6,100 nt of DNA from an uncultured Lachnobacterium sp. Its GTDB lineage: Bacteria; Bacillota; Clostridia; Lachnospirales; Lachnospiraceae. A model generated the notes under the pieces. That model ran no database searches, was not told where the DNA came from, and saw only the letters and a program-made list of their open reading frames with translations. Below are positions 1 through 5,695 of the stretch, one piece after another. A program made the translations under genes and the position numbers. Numbering within the stretch: position 1 is the first letter of the stretch; every line of letters starts with the position of its first letter. Location: positions 1-6,100 of the forward strand of contig URQG01000125.1 of assembly GCA_900549895.1 (NCBI GenBank), read 5' to 3'.

Positions 1-60
1 TTGCAATATTTGAGAATGGAAAAAGATGCTATAGTAAAAGAAATTGACAGGAAAGTATGA
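1..60 (+). CDS. possible C-terminal end of an upstream gene (partial)
   Basis: Frame 1 is open from the first base to a TGA at 58-60 and reads LQYLRMEKDAIVKEIDRKV, a charged helical-looking tail. The other two forward frames close within 45 bases. Twenty open codons can occur by chance, so this is weak support. No family is recognisable from so short a piece. If real, it ends about 114 bases upstream of the cpsB promoter and belongs to a separate transcription unit or an upstream operon. Confidence 0.3.
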   Translation: MQYLRMEKDAIVKEIDRKV

Positions 61-173
61 GGGGGATCGCAAAGTGGGAAAAAATAAAAAAGAGATCAGT
101 GTCTATTTCTGATTCGTTAATCGAAAACAAAAGAAACAGGCTAGAAGTCTTGTTGGATCAAAAGGCTCAATCA

Positions 174-202
174 TTGCACAAAAAGCGCCGATATAGTATA
201 AT
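174..202 (+). promoter_or_regulatory. sigma-A type promoter for the cps-like operon
   Basis: TTGCAC at 174-179 (4 of 6 to TTGACA in register, with the TTG intact) is followed after exactly 17 bp by a perfect TATAAT at 197-202. The expected transcription start is near 209, giving a leader of about 28 nt before the ATG at 237. No -10/-35 pair of similar quality was found elsewhere in the window, so this probably drives at least cpsB through the LCP gene. Confidence 0.8.
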
Positions 203-216
203 ATACCTAATTATAC
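196..216 (+). promoter_or_regulatory. operator-like inverted repeat over the -10 and start site
   Basis: GTATAAT (196-202) and ATTATAC (210-216) are perfect 7-bp inverted arms separated by 7 bp. The left arm contains the -10 hexamer and the right arm lies just past the predicted start site, so a bound dimeric repressor would block RNA polymerase. A shorter dyad, GTATA-A-TATAC (196-206), overlaps it. The size and GT...AC ends suit a small dimeric repressor such as a GntR-type protein, but no regulator gene is present here and AT-rich promoter DNA can produce such symmetry by chance. Confidence 0.4.
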
Positions 217-221
217 AATTG

Positions 222-228
222 GGTGAGG
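222..228 (+). promoter_or_regulatory. ribosome binding site fixing the cpsB start
   Basis: GGTGAGG lies 8 nt before the ATG at 237 and inside the predicted leader RNA. It supports 237 over the in-frame upstream ATG at 57, which would lie before the promoter. Confidence 0.75.
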
Positions 229-236
229 TATCTCTT

Positions 237-947
237 ATGATCGATATCCATTGCCATCTGCTCTACGGAGTGGATGATGGACCAAAGACAATTGAAGAAT
301 CGGTTGCGATGCTCGAAGAGGCACGCGATCAGGGTATCGAAGCAATGATCCTCACGCCACATTATAGGCATGGAATGTTTGCTTATCCGAAGGAGACGAT
401 CGAGGAGCATTTTTTGTTGTTACAGCAGTATGCGGCTAAGATTGGAATCGGACTGGCTTTGGGTACGGAGTACCATGTGAATGGACAGATTGTGGAGGCG
501 ATGGAGAGCGGGCGATGCAGGACACTGGCCGGCTCACATTACGTGTTGAGTGAATATTCCCATGCAACAGAATTCTCTTATATATATCAGATGACGCAGG
601 AGATGGTGCTCCATGGATACATTCCGGTGATCGCGCATGCGGAACGTTATGAGTGTATGACGGATGATCTGTCTCGTGCAAAGCAGCTTCGGGAACTGGG
701 AGCATGGATTCAGCTGAATGCGGATGCAATTCTTGGTCTTGAGGGACGTGCGTCAAAAAAATATTGTAAGAAAATGTTAGGCGAGGGTTATGTTGATGTG
801 GTGGCATCGGACAGTCACGGAATTAAGAACCGTGCCTGCCATATGGCAGACTGCCGGAAGCTGCTTACGAAAAAGTATGATGCCGATTATGTAAGACAGC
901 TTCTTGAGGAAAACCCGCAGAAGATCATATCGGATAATGTAGAGTAA
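237..947 (+). CDS. cpsB: CpsB/CapC-family PHP-domain protein-tyrosine phosphatase
   Basis: Predicted 236-residue cytoplasmic, metal-dependent phosphotyrosine phosphatase of the PHP superfamily, which removes phosphate from the tyrosine tail of the partner kinase. The metal-ligand motifs are in family order: HCH at residues 5-7 followed by GVDDG (11-15), TPHY with H42, GTEYH with E78, IAHAERY with H134, and ASDSHG with D192 and H194. The length fits the CpsB/YwqE family (about 240-255). The frame is open back to 57, but those 60 extra residues are Lys/Arg-rich, resemble no part of the family and would span the promoter; MIDIHCH is the usual N-terminus. It is followed 55 nt later by the kinase adaptor gene, the standard cpsB-cpsC-cpsD order. 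Function is confident from motifs; its effect on a particular polymer is inference. Confidence 0.93.
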   Translation: MIDIHCHLLYGVDDGPKTIEESVAMLEEARDQGIEAMILTPHYRHGMFAYPKETIEEHFLLLQQYAAKIGIGLALGTEYHVNGQIVEAMESGRCRTLAGSHYVLSEYSHATEFSYIYQMTQEMVLHGYIPVIAHAERYECMTDDLSRAKQLRELGAWIQLNADAILGLEGRASKKYCKKMLGEGYVDVVASDSHGIKNRACHMADCRKLLTKKYDADYVRQLLEENPQKIISDNVE

Positions 948-1002
948 TGAATGACCGTAAGTGACGGGAACATTACAAGAGATAGAGAATCTAGGAGAAA
1001 CA

Positions 1003-1755
1003 ATGGATAATGCACAACAGATGGACAATGAAATAGAGATTGACTTGAAAGAACTCTTTCTGGAACTGGTATTTTTCTGGAAACTGATTCTGCTTGCCCT
1101 GGTACTTGGAGCGGGGATCGCATACGCGGCGAGCCGCTTTCTTATGGTGCCACAATATGAATCCGTATCGGAGTTGTATGTGTTGTCGAAGAGTACATCA
1201 ATTACAAGTCTTGCGGATATTCAGGCAGGAACCAGTCTGACAAACGATTATATGGTCGTTGTCAAGGGACGTCCGGTGCTTGAACAGGTTATTTCGAATC
1301 TGGACCTGAATGAGACGTATGAATCTCTGGAAGGGAAAGTGACACTTGAAAATCCATCCAATTCACGAATTCTCAAGATTACGGTACGTGACAAGAATCC
1401 TACGATGGCCAAAGCGATTGCGGATGAGATCGCCAATGTCGGTGCGGCATTTATTGCGGAGAAGATGGATCAGGATCCGCCGAATGTGATCCAATGGGGC
1501 TATACGGACGGCGAGGCGGTCAGCCCGAGTGTGTTGAAAAATACAGTGATCGGTGGAATGTTAGGCCTTTTGCTTGCCTCAGGAATCGTTGTGATCGCTT
1601 ATCTGTTCAATGACACGATCATGAGCGCGGAGGATGTGGAGAAGAAGCTCGGCCTTAATGTACTTGGAACGCTTCCGCTGGAAGAAACAGAGTATGACGG
1701 AGAAAACAAAAAGGAGCGAAAGAAGTCGCTTCGCAAGAAAAAGAAGAAAGCGTAA
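1003..1755 (+). CDS. cpsC: CpsC/YveK-type polysaccharide chain-length determinant and kinase adaptor (Wzz family)
   Basis: Predicted 250-residue membrane protein. In Gram-positive bacteria this half of the split co-polymerase recruits and activates the CpsD kinase and helps set polymer length. Residues 11-22 (IEIDLKELFLEL) form the typical N-terminal segment before membrane helix 1 (about 23-44). An extracellular domain (about 45-180) follows, including the family-typical SRILKITVRDKNP stretch. The conserved Pro-containing segment (SPSVLKN, 174-180) leads into helix 2 (about 182-202). The cytoplasmic tail ends in a strongly basic run (236-250, about ten Lys/Arg) that probably contacts the kinase or membrane phospholipid (inference). 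The start at 1003 is chosen because AGGAG (993-997) lies 5 nt upstream; the in-frame GTG at 961 has no such site. It lies between cpsB and cpsD, as usual. Confidence 0.9.
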   Translation: MDNAQQMDNEIEIDLKELFLELVFFWKLILLALVLGAGIAYAASRFLMVPQYESVSELYVLSKSTSITSLADIQAGTSLTNDYMVVVKGRPVLEQVISNLDLNETYESLEGKVTLENPSNSRILKITVRDKNPTMAKAIADEIANVGAAFIAEKMDQDPPNVIQWGYTDGEAVSPSVLKNTVIGGMLGLLLASGIVVIAYLFNDTIMSAEDVEKKLGLNVLGTLPLEETEYDGENKKERKKSLRKKKKKA

Positions 1756-1761
1756 ATGGTG

Positions 1762-1788
1762 GCATCCGTAATTTTAGAAGGCGGATGC
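1762..1788 (+). other. intergenic hairpin between cpsC and cpsD
   Basis: GCATCCG (1762-1768) can pair with CGGATGC (1782-1788), a perfect 7-bp stem extendable by a T-G wobble, with a 12-13 nt AT-rich loop. No T-run follows, so it is not a normal intrinsic terminator. It ends 6 nt before the cpsD ribosome binding site (AGGAG, 1795-1799). It could adjust mRNA stability or kinase/adaptor ratio; this is inference. Confidence 0.45.
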
Positions 1789-1807
1789 GCAATCAGGAGA
1801 CAAGACA

Positions 1808-2533
1808 ATGAAGACAGTTAAGTTTGGTAAATTACGGGACCAGAAATATACAATGAAAGAGTCTCTGCGTGCGCTTAAGACCAATATTCAGTTCTGTGGA
1901 GATGATATCCGTACGATCGTTGTTACATCGGCTTTGCCAAATGAGGGAAAGAGTACGGTAACTCTGGATCTGGCACGCTCATTGACAGAATCGGGCAAAA
2001 GAGTTCTTTTGATCGATACGGATATGCGTAAGTCTGTATATGTCGGACGTCTTCGTGCGACATCGACTGACGGAAGCGAAATCTATGGACTTTCGCACTT
2101 TCTGTCCGGACAAAAAAAGCTTGAAGATGTGCTTTACGGAACCGAGATCCCGGGGATGTTCATGATCTTTGCCGGTCCATCGGTGCCGAATCCGACAGAA
2201 ATCCTTGAAAAAAAATATTTTGAGGAACTGCTCAAGTTCGGCAGAGAGCATTTTAATTATGTGCTGTTGGACTGTGCACCGATCGGTGCAGCAATTGATG
2301 CGGCTGTGATCGCAAAACATTGCGATGGCGCAATCCTTGTTATTGCGCAGGGTATGGCGAGAGGTCGTCTGATCTTAAACGTCAAGAAGCAGCTGGAGGC
2401 TTCCGGTGTGCGTGTGCTCGGTGCAGTCTTAAATAAAGTGAAGATGAAGAAGAACAGCTATTATGGTGGCTACTACGGTGGCTATTACGGAAGTTATTAC
2501 GGAAGTAAGGAAGAAGACAAGTCGGAAGAATGA
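1808..2533 (+). CDS. cpsD: CpsD/YwqD-type bacterial tyrosine kinase (BY-kinase)
   Basis: Predicted 241-residue cytoplasmic ATP-dependent tyrosine autokinase that works at the membrane with CpsC. All three nucleotide motifs are present: Walker A ALPNEGKST (42-50, K48), Walker A' VLLIDTDMR (66-74) and Walker B VLLDC (152-156). The oligomerisation helix has ExxRxxK (E18, R21, K24), a Lys variant of the usual ExxRxxR. The C-terminus is a tyrosine cluster of four YY pairs (218-219, 222-223, 226-227, 230-231), the expected autophosphorylation sites, ending in an acidic KEEDKSEE tail. Start: AGGAG at 1795-1799, 8 nt before the ATG. The stop overlaps the LCP start (ATGA, 2530-2533), implying translational coupling. 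CpsB is the predicted phosphatase for this tail. Confident by motifs and context. Confidence 0.95.
   Translation: MKTVKFGKLRDQKYTMKESLRALKTNIQFCGDDIRTIVVTSALPNEGKSTVTLDLARSLTESGKRVLLIDTDMRKSVYVGRLRATSTDGSEIYGLSHFLSGQKKLEDVLYGTEIPGMFMIFAGPSVPNPTEILEKKYFEELLKFGREHFNYVLLDCAPIGAAIDAAVIAKHCDGAILVIAQGMARGRLILNVKKQLEASGVRVLGAVLNKVKMKKNSYYGGYYGGYYGSYYGSKEEDKSEE
2459..2506 (+). repeat. four 12-bp tandem units encoding the YYGG/YYGS tyrosine tail
   Basis: Four in-frame 12-base units (TAT/TAC codons followed by GGT/GGC/GGA and AGT) encode YYGG, YYGG, YYGS and YYGS at residues 218-233 of the kinase. The units differ at third positions, so the repeat is imperfect in DNA but regular in protein. Slippage or recombination would change the number of phosphorylation sites without shifting frame. 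Confidence 0.85.
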
Positions 2534-3603
2534 AAAATACACATGAACCGTCACAAAAACTGCATAATGCATTATACTTTATGTCCGGTGCGATGGCGGT
2601 CATCCTTGTGCTGATCATTGTTGTGGGAGTCAAAACCAAAGCAGAGAATGCCGGAGCGCAGGGGGAGGCGGACAATGCACCGCAGGTTGAAGTACCAAGT
2701 GCGCCGGCAGCGGAGACACAGGGTGTGCAGCCGGAGGAGAAGTGGCAGGAAGGCACGATTCAATACGATGGGAAAGAATATCAGTACAATCGTAACATCC
2801 GCACCTATCTGATGATGGGAATTGATACCGATGATAAGGTGGCTAAGGCGAAGACCTACAATAGTGGAGGACAATCGGATGCCATGTTTCTACTGGTGGT
2901 CGATTCGTCAAACCAGACGCTGAAAGTTGTGTCGATCAACCGTAATACGATCACGAATATTGCTTTGTGCGATGAAAAAGGAAATGATCTCGGAGAGGTG
3001 GATGCACAGATCTGTCTTCAGCACGCATTCGGAGATGGAAAGAGACTCAGCTGCACGCGGAGCGTGGATGCCGTGTCAAACCTTTTTGATCATATCCCGA
3101 TCAGCGGCTACCTTGCGATGAACATGGGCGCAATCCCGATGATGAATGATGCAATCGGGGGCGTGGAACTGACTGTGCTTCAGGATATTGCAAATGAAGA
3201 TAAAGATGTGGATCTTAAAAAGGGCGAGGATGTGACATTAAGCGGGGATGAAGCTTATTGTTATCTTCGCACAAGAGAATTGGATGAATATGACAGCGCG
3301 ACAGATCGTCTGCGTCGTCAGGAACAATATATCGTTGCTTATTTTAATAAGCTGCATACGATTGCAGCCGGGGATTCTTCCCGTGTTGTGGATGTGTATG
3401 ATTCCATCTCGGACTATCTGGTCACGAGTGTGGATTTCACGAATCTGATCACAGAATTGATGAATTACGACTTTTCCGCAAACCAGATGTATACGGTTCC
3501 GGGAGAGACGGTGATCGGTGAGGAACAATATGAAGAATACCATGTGGATGAGGATGCGATGCAAAAGCTTTTGATCCAGGTATTTTATAAGCCGGCAGAA
3601 TAG
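2530..3603 (+). CDS. LCP-family (LytR-CpsA-Psr) cell wall polymer ligase
   Basis: Predicted 357-residue membrane-anchored extracellular enzyme. LCP proteins transfer lipid-linked glycopolymers to peptidoglycan with release of the lipid phosphate. A cytoplasmic stretch precedes one membrane helix (about 17-34). An acidic Ala/Pro/Glu linker (37-72) leads to the catalytic domain (about 88-355). Visible family signatures are MGID (97-100), GGQSDAMFLLVVD (113-125, D117), VVSINRNT (133-140, R138), IGGVEL (209-214) and YLRTR...DRLRRQEQ (245-266), which supplies the conserved arginines. The motif normally ending RD[ST] here ends RNT, with N139 in place of Asp. Start: ATG at 2530 in an ATGA overlap with cpsD; GGAAG lies only 1 nt upstream, so translation probably depends on coupling. 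No paired glycosyltransferase is in view, so the polymer is unknown. Confidence 0.9.
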   Translation: MKNTHEPSQKLHNALYFMSGAMAVILVLIIVVGVKTKAENAGAQGEADNAPQVEVPSAPAAETQGVQPEEKWQEGTIQYDGKEYQYNRNIRTYLMMGIDTDDKVAKAKTYNSGGQSDAMFLLVVDSSNQTLKVVSINRNTITNIALCDEKGNDLGEVDAQICLQHAFGDGKRLSCTRSVDAVSNLFDHIPISGYLAMNMGAIPMMNDAIGGVELTVLQDIANEDKDVDLKKGEDVTLSGDEAYCYLRTRELDEYDSATDRLRRQEQYIVAYFNKLHTIAAGDSSRVVDVYDSISDYLVTSVDFTNLITELMNYDFSANQMYTVPGETVIGEEQYEEYHVDEDAMQKLLIQVFYKPAE

Positions 3604-3651
3604 CCGGGGTAAGATGGTATCCGGTGCGCGCGCACTTGATATGATAGATAC
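3592..3651 (+). other. LCP/surface-protein junction with palindrome
   Basis: This region holds a perfect 12-bp palindrome of alternating purine and pyrimidine, GTGCGCGCGCAC (3624-3635). A 5-bp hairpin lies across the LCP stop (CCGGC 3592-3596 with GCCGG 3603-3607), and GTATC (3617-3621) is mirrored by GATAC (3647-3651) around the palindrome. TATGAT (3640-3645) resembles a -10, but no convincing -35 is found 16-18 bp upstream. None of the hairpins has a T-run, so no terminator is called. A protein-binding site, a weak promoter or simple read-through are all possible. Confidence 0.3.
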
Positions 3652-3671
3652 TACATGCAAATGAGAAAAAG

Positions 3672-3679
3672 AAAGGAGG
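3672..3679 (+). promoter_or_regulatory. consensus ribosome binding site for the surface protein
   Basis: AAAGGAGG ends 8 nt before the ATG at 3688, the strongest Shine-Dalgarno in the window. It rules out the in-frame ATGs at 3655 and 3661, which lie before it, and predicts high translation of this gene. Confidence 0.85.
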
Positions 3680-3687
3680 CGATACCG

Positions 3688-4647
3688 ATGAAGAAAATGC
3701 TTATGGGAGTACTTGCAATGCTGCTTGTTCTCACAATGGGAACAACAGTATTTGCATCACCTTCACCAAAGCCTGACACCGGTTTAGACCGTAAGGCGCA
3801 GGAATGGGATAACAAGGTAGAGCATGTTGCGGCAACAGGCGCAAACAACCAGATCTACAATGTGACCAAGAAAAGAGTGGACGCAAGCAAAGTAAACAGC
3901 GTGAATGAAGTGATCAAAACAGTCAGTTCACAGGCTGAAGTGATCGGAATGTCCGATCTGTCTGTCGACAAAGGCGTTGATACAAGCAAAGGCATCAAGG
4001 TTACACTGAGTATTGATCCAAAGTCGATCATCAATGGTTACTCCGTATATGTCGTACATCAGTATGGTGAGGGCAAATGGGAGACTGTTAAGCCAAGCAG
4101 CGTGACCAGCGACGGAAAAGTTACGGTAACATTGTATTCACTTTCTCCGGTTGCGATCGTACAGTATCCGAATAATGTAAGCGTGCCGATCAGCGATCCT
4201 TCCAAGAATAAGCCGGACAGCACGAACAATACGAATAACAACACCAATAGTTCGGAGAGCAGTAACAGCACCAACAGTCACAATACAACCGGACCATCAC
4301 AGAGCAACAGCAACAGTAGCAATAGCAGTAACAGCAATAACCAGAGCAATAGCCAGACAAACAATCAGAACAATCCGGTTAACGTAAATCAGAATGTGAC
4401 CGTTAAATATCCGGATTTTGATACAGAAGACAATTATGACAATGGTTATAGTGATGGTTATCAGGATGGACGCAATTCTGTTAAGGGAGCGTCTGCAACG
4501 AACGGAAAAGTGGCCTCTGGTGTAACAACTTCTGCAGGAGTTCTTTCACCAAAGACCGGTGCGTCTTTACCGGCACTGCCGATCGTAGCAGTGTTTGCAC
4601 TTGCGGGCATCGTAGTCTGCGGCAAAAAGGCACACGCAAACAGATAA
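3688..4647 (+). CDS. secreted wall-anchored surface protein with SPKTG sorting signal
   Basis: Predicted 319-residue exported protein of unknown specific function. A signal peptide (1-23; Lys at 2-3, hydrophobic core 5-18) probably ends at VFA|SP. Residues 24-165 look like a folded, beta-rich domain (KVTLSIDP, WETVKPSSV, GKVTVTLYSLSPVAIVQY); the last stretch resembles a module seen in other Clostridia surface proteins. A flexible stalk (about 168-236) is nearly all Asn, Ser, Thr and Gln. A Gly/Tyr/Asp motif, GYSDGYQDGR (253-262), follows. The C-terminus is a complete sorting signal: SPKTG (287-291), hydrophobic stretch (about 294-311) and basic tail (KKAHANR). SPKTG fits the [S/P]PxTG motif reported for Clostridioides difficile sortase B. 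A class B sortase gene follows 128 bp later, so this is its likely substrate. It could be an adhesin or wall-structural protein; nothing in the sequence decides. Confidence 0.85.
   Translation: MKKMLMGVLAMLLVLTMGTTVFASPSPKPDTGLDRKAQEWDNKVEHVAATGANNQIYNVTKKRVDASKVNSVNEVIKTVSSQAEVIGMSDLSVDKGVDTSKGIKVTLSIDPKSIINGYSVYVVHQYGEGKWETVKPSSVTSDGKVTVTLYSLSPVAIVQYPNNVSVPISDPSKNKPDSTNNTNNNTNSSESSNSTNSHNTTGPSQSNSNSSNSSNSNNQSNSQTNNQNNPVNVNQNVTVKYPDFDTEDNYDNGYSDGYQDGRNSVKGASATNGKVASGVTTSAGVLSPKTGASLPALPIVAVFALAGIVVCGKKAHANR
4204..4374 (+). repeat. Asn/Ser-rich low-complexity stalk coding region
   Basis: Degenerate hexamers of the AAYAGY type (Asn-Ser codons), with interspersed Thr and Gln codons, run through codons 173-229 of the surface protein. 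The composition is typical of extended stalks that hold a domain away from the wall. It is prone to length change between strains and may be glycosylated in the mature protein (inference). Confidence 0.75.
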
Positions 4648-4677
4648 AGCACTGGATACAATTTTGATGCATGTATA

Positions 4678-4711
4678 AGGTCTATGCGAGACCTGTGCGA
4701 TAGGTTTCGCA
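4678..4711 (+). other. two mutually exclusive hairpins before the sortase gene
   Basis: Segment A, AGGTCT (4678-4683), pairs perfectly with segment B, AGACCT (4689-4694), across a 5-nt loop. Segment B also forms part of a longer 10-bp stem, TGCGAGACCT (4685-4694) with AGGTTTCGCA (4702-4711; one G-T pair, 7-nt loop). Both stems cannot form together. This is the arrangement of an attenuator or RNA switch, but short overlapping stems can arise by chance. TATAAG at 4674-4679 could be a weak -10; no good -35 was found. Confidence 0.4.
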
Positions 4712-4718
4712 ACTTTCA

Positions 4719-4748
4719 AAAGGCGGTGGAACGGAATCTGCCGCCTTT
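4719..4748 (+). terminator. terminator-like hairpin between surface protein and sortase genes
   Basis: AAAGGCGG (4719-4726) and CCGCCTTT (4741-4748) form a perfect 8-bp stem with a 14-nt loop; with a bulged A it extends two pairs (TC/GA). The paired A-run and T-run suggest a terminator, but only TTT follows the GC core before GAATAG, so termination on the + strand is probably partial. On the other strand the stem is followed by TTTT. Partial termination would make more substrate mRNA than sortase mRNA. Confidence 0.45.
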
Positions 4749-4775
4749 GAATAGTGTTAGGAAAAGGTATGGATC

Positions 4776-5681
4776 ATGAACGAAAAACAGAATCCGACAA
4801 AGAAAAAACAAAAGGTCAAAAAACAATTCAATATTTATAAACTTTTTACAATCCTGTTATTGATCGTGCTTCTGGTTGTGATTGGGGTACTGGTCCGTAA
4901 CTGGTATGTACAGAATACGGCAGAAAAACAATATGAGGATCTGGCAGCTCAGGTTAACCGGCTGCAGAATTCCATGAATGACAATGCCATCTCAGTGCCT
5001 TCCCAAACGGAAGAGGCAACGCAGGGTGTTGATACGGAGGAAAGTACACAGTCTGCAGATGATTCGGAATTGGATCAGTTGGGAATCAGTGTCCCGAAGA
5101 AAGATTTTGATTGGGATGCGCTTCACGCTGTCAATCCGGATATCTATGCGTGGATTACCATTCCGGGAACCAACATTGATTATCCGGTTTTGCAGAATGC
5201 AACGGATGACAGTTATTATCTGCGCTATAATATGAATGGAACCAGGGGATACCCGGGATGTATTTATACAGAGAAGATAAACAGAAAAGATTTTACCGAT
5301 TTTGATACGGTTGTGTATGGTCATAATATGCGGGATGATTCGATGTTTGCAACACTTCATTATTTTGAAGATTCCGCTTTCTTTGCAAACTGTCCGTATA
5401 TCTATGTCTACGAGGAGAATAAGGTCCTTGTGTATGAGATTTTTGCGGCGTACGAAGGCGATAATATGCACATTCTTTACTCCAATGATTTTACGACACC
5501 GAGCGGACGGCAGATCTATCTGGATAAGATATATAACAAGGCCGGCAGTGGTGCAAATGTACGCACCGATGTACAGGCAACGGAACAAAGTCATGTTCTG
5601 ACTCTTTCGACCTGTGTCAAAGGCAGGTCACAGAACCGGTTTCTGGTACAGGCGGTTCTGCTCAACGAAGATGAACTATAA
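4776..5681 (+). CDS. srtB: class B sortase (membrane transpeptidase)
   Basis: Predicted 301-residue membrane-anchored cysteine transpeptidase that cleaves a sorting motif between Thr and Gly and joins the protein to peptidoglycan. A Lys-rich cytoplasmic end (1-18) precedes a membrane helix (about 21-41). A helical, possibly coiled-coil piece (48-68) and an acidic Glu/Ser/Thr/Gln linker with two ISVP copies (72-75, 104-107) lead to the sortase domain (about 110-298). Class B signatures are FDWDALHAVNPDIYAWI (111-127), IDYPVLQ (134-140), YGHNM with catalytic H183, TLSTC with C280, and R288. The 8-residue Cys-Arg spacing is what I recall for C. difficile SrtB. Start: AAAGG (4763-4767), 8 nt before the ATG; the ATG at 4769 is out of frame and soon stops. 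The neighbouring SPKTG protein is the likely substrate. Intact and confident; naming it srtB refers to class. Confidence 0.93.
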   Translation: MNEKQNPTKKKQKVKKQFNIYKLFTILLLIVLLVVIGVLVRNWYVQNTAEKQYEDLAAQVNRLQNSMNDNAISVPSQTEEATQGVDTEESTQSADDSELDQLGISVPKKDFDWDALHAVNPDIYAWITIPGTNIDYPVLQNATDDSYYLRYNMNGTRGYPGCIYTEKINRKDFTDFDTVVYGHNMRDDSMFATLHYFEDSAFFANCPYIYVYEENKVLVYEIFAAYEGDNMHILYSNDFTTPSGRQIYLDKIYNKAGSGANVRTDVQATEQSHVLTLSTCVKGRSQNRFLVQAVLLNEDEL

Positions 5682-5695
5682 TTTGGGGATGAACT

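Noticed and set aside
74..112. Small GTG-started peptide (GGGGG upstream, 12 codons, stop at 110-112) that might join by frameshift to the 57 frame as a DNA-binding remnant
   Set aside because: It is too short and too Lys-rich to judge; the apparent continuation needs an unsupported frameshift.
57..236. N-terminal 60-residue extension of the CpsB phosphatase
   Set aside because: It would require transcription to start before the strong promoter at 174-202, has a poor ribosome binding site spacing at 57, and carries no family similarity.
436..807. Minus-strand open frames across cpsB and other genes
   Set aside because: They lie opposite well-supported genes, lack ribosome binding sites and recognisable domains, and have compositions expected of antisense shadows.
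961..1002. Earlier GTG start for the CpsC adaptor
   Set aside because: There is no Shine-Dalgarno before 961, whereas AGGAG is correctly placed before the ATG at 1003.
3655..3687. Earlier ATG starts (3655, 3661) for the surface protein
   Set aside because: They lie upstream of the consensus ribosome binding site and would put charged residues before an ordinary signal peptide.
4719..4748. Strong rho-independent terminator isolating the sortase gene
   Set aside because: Only three T residues follow the GC core on the + strand, so it is called terminator-like and probably leaky.
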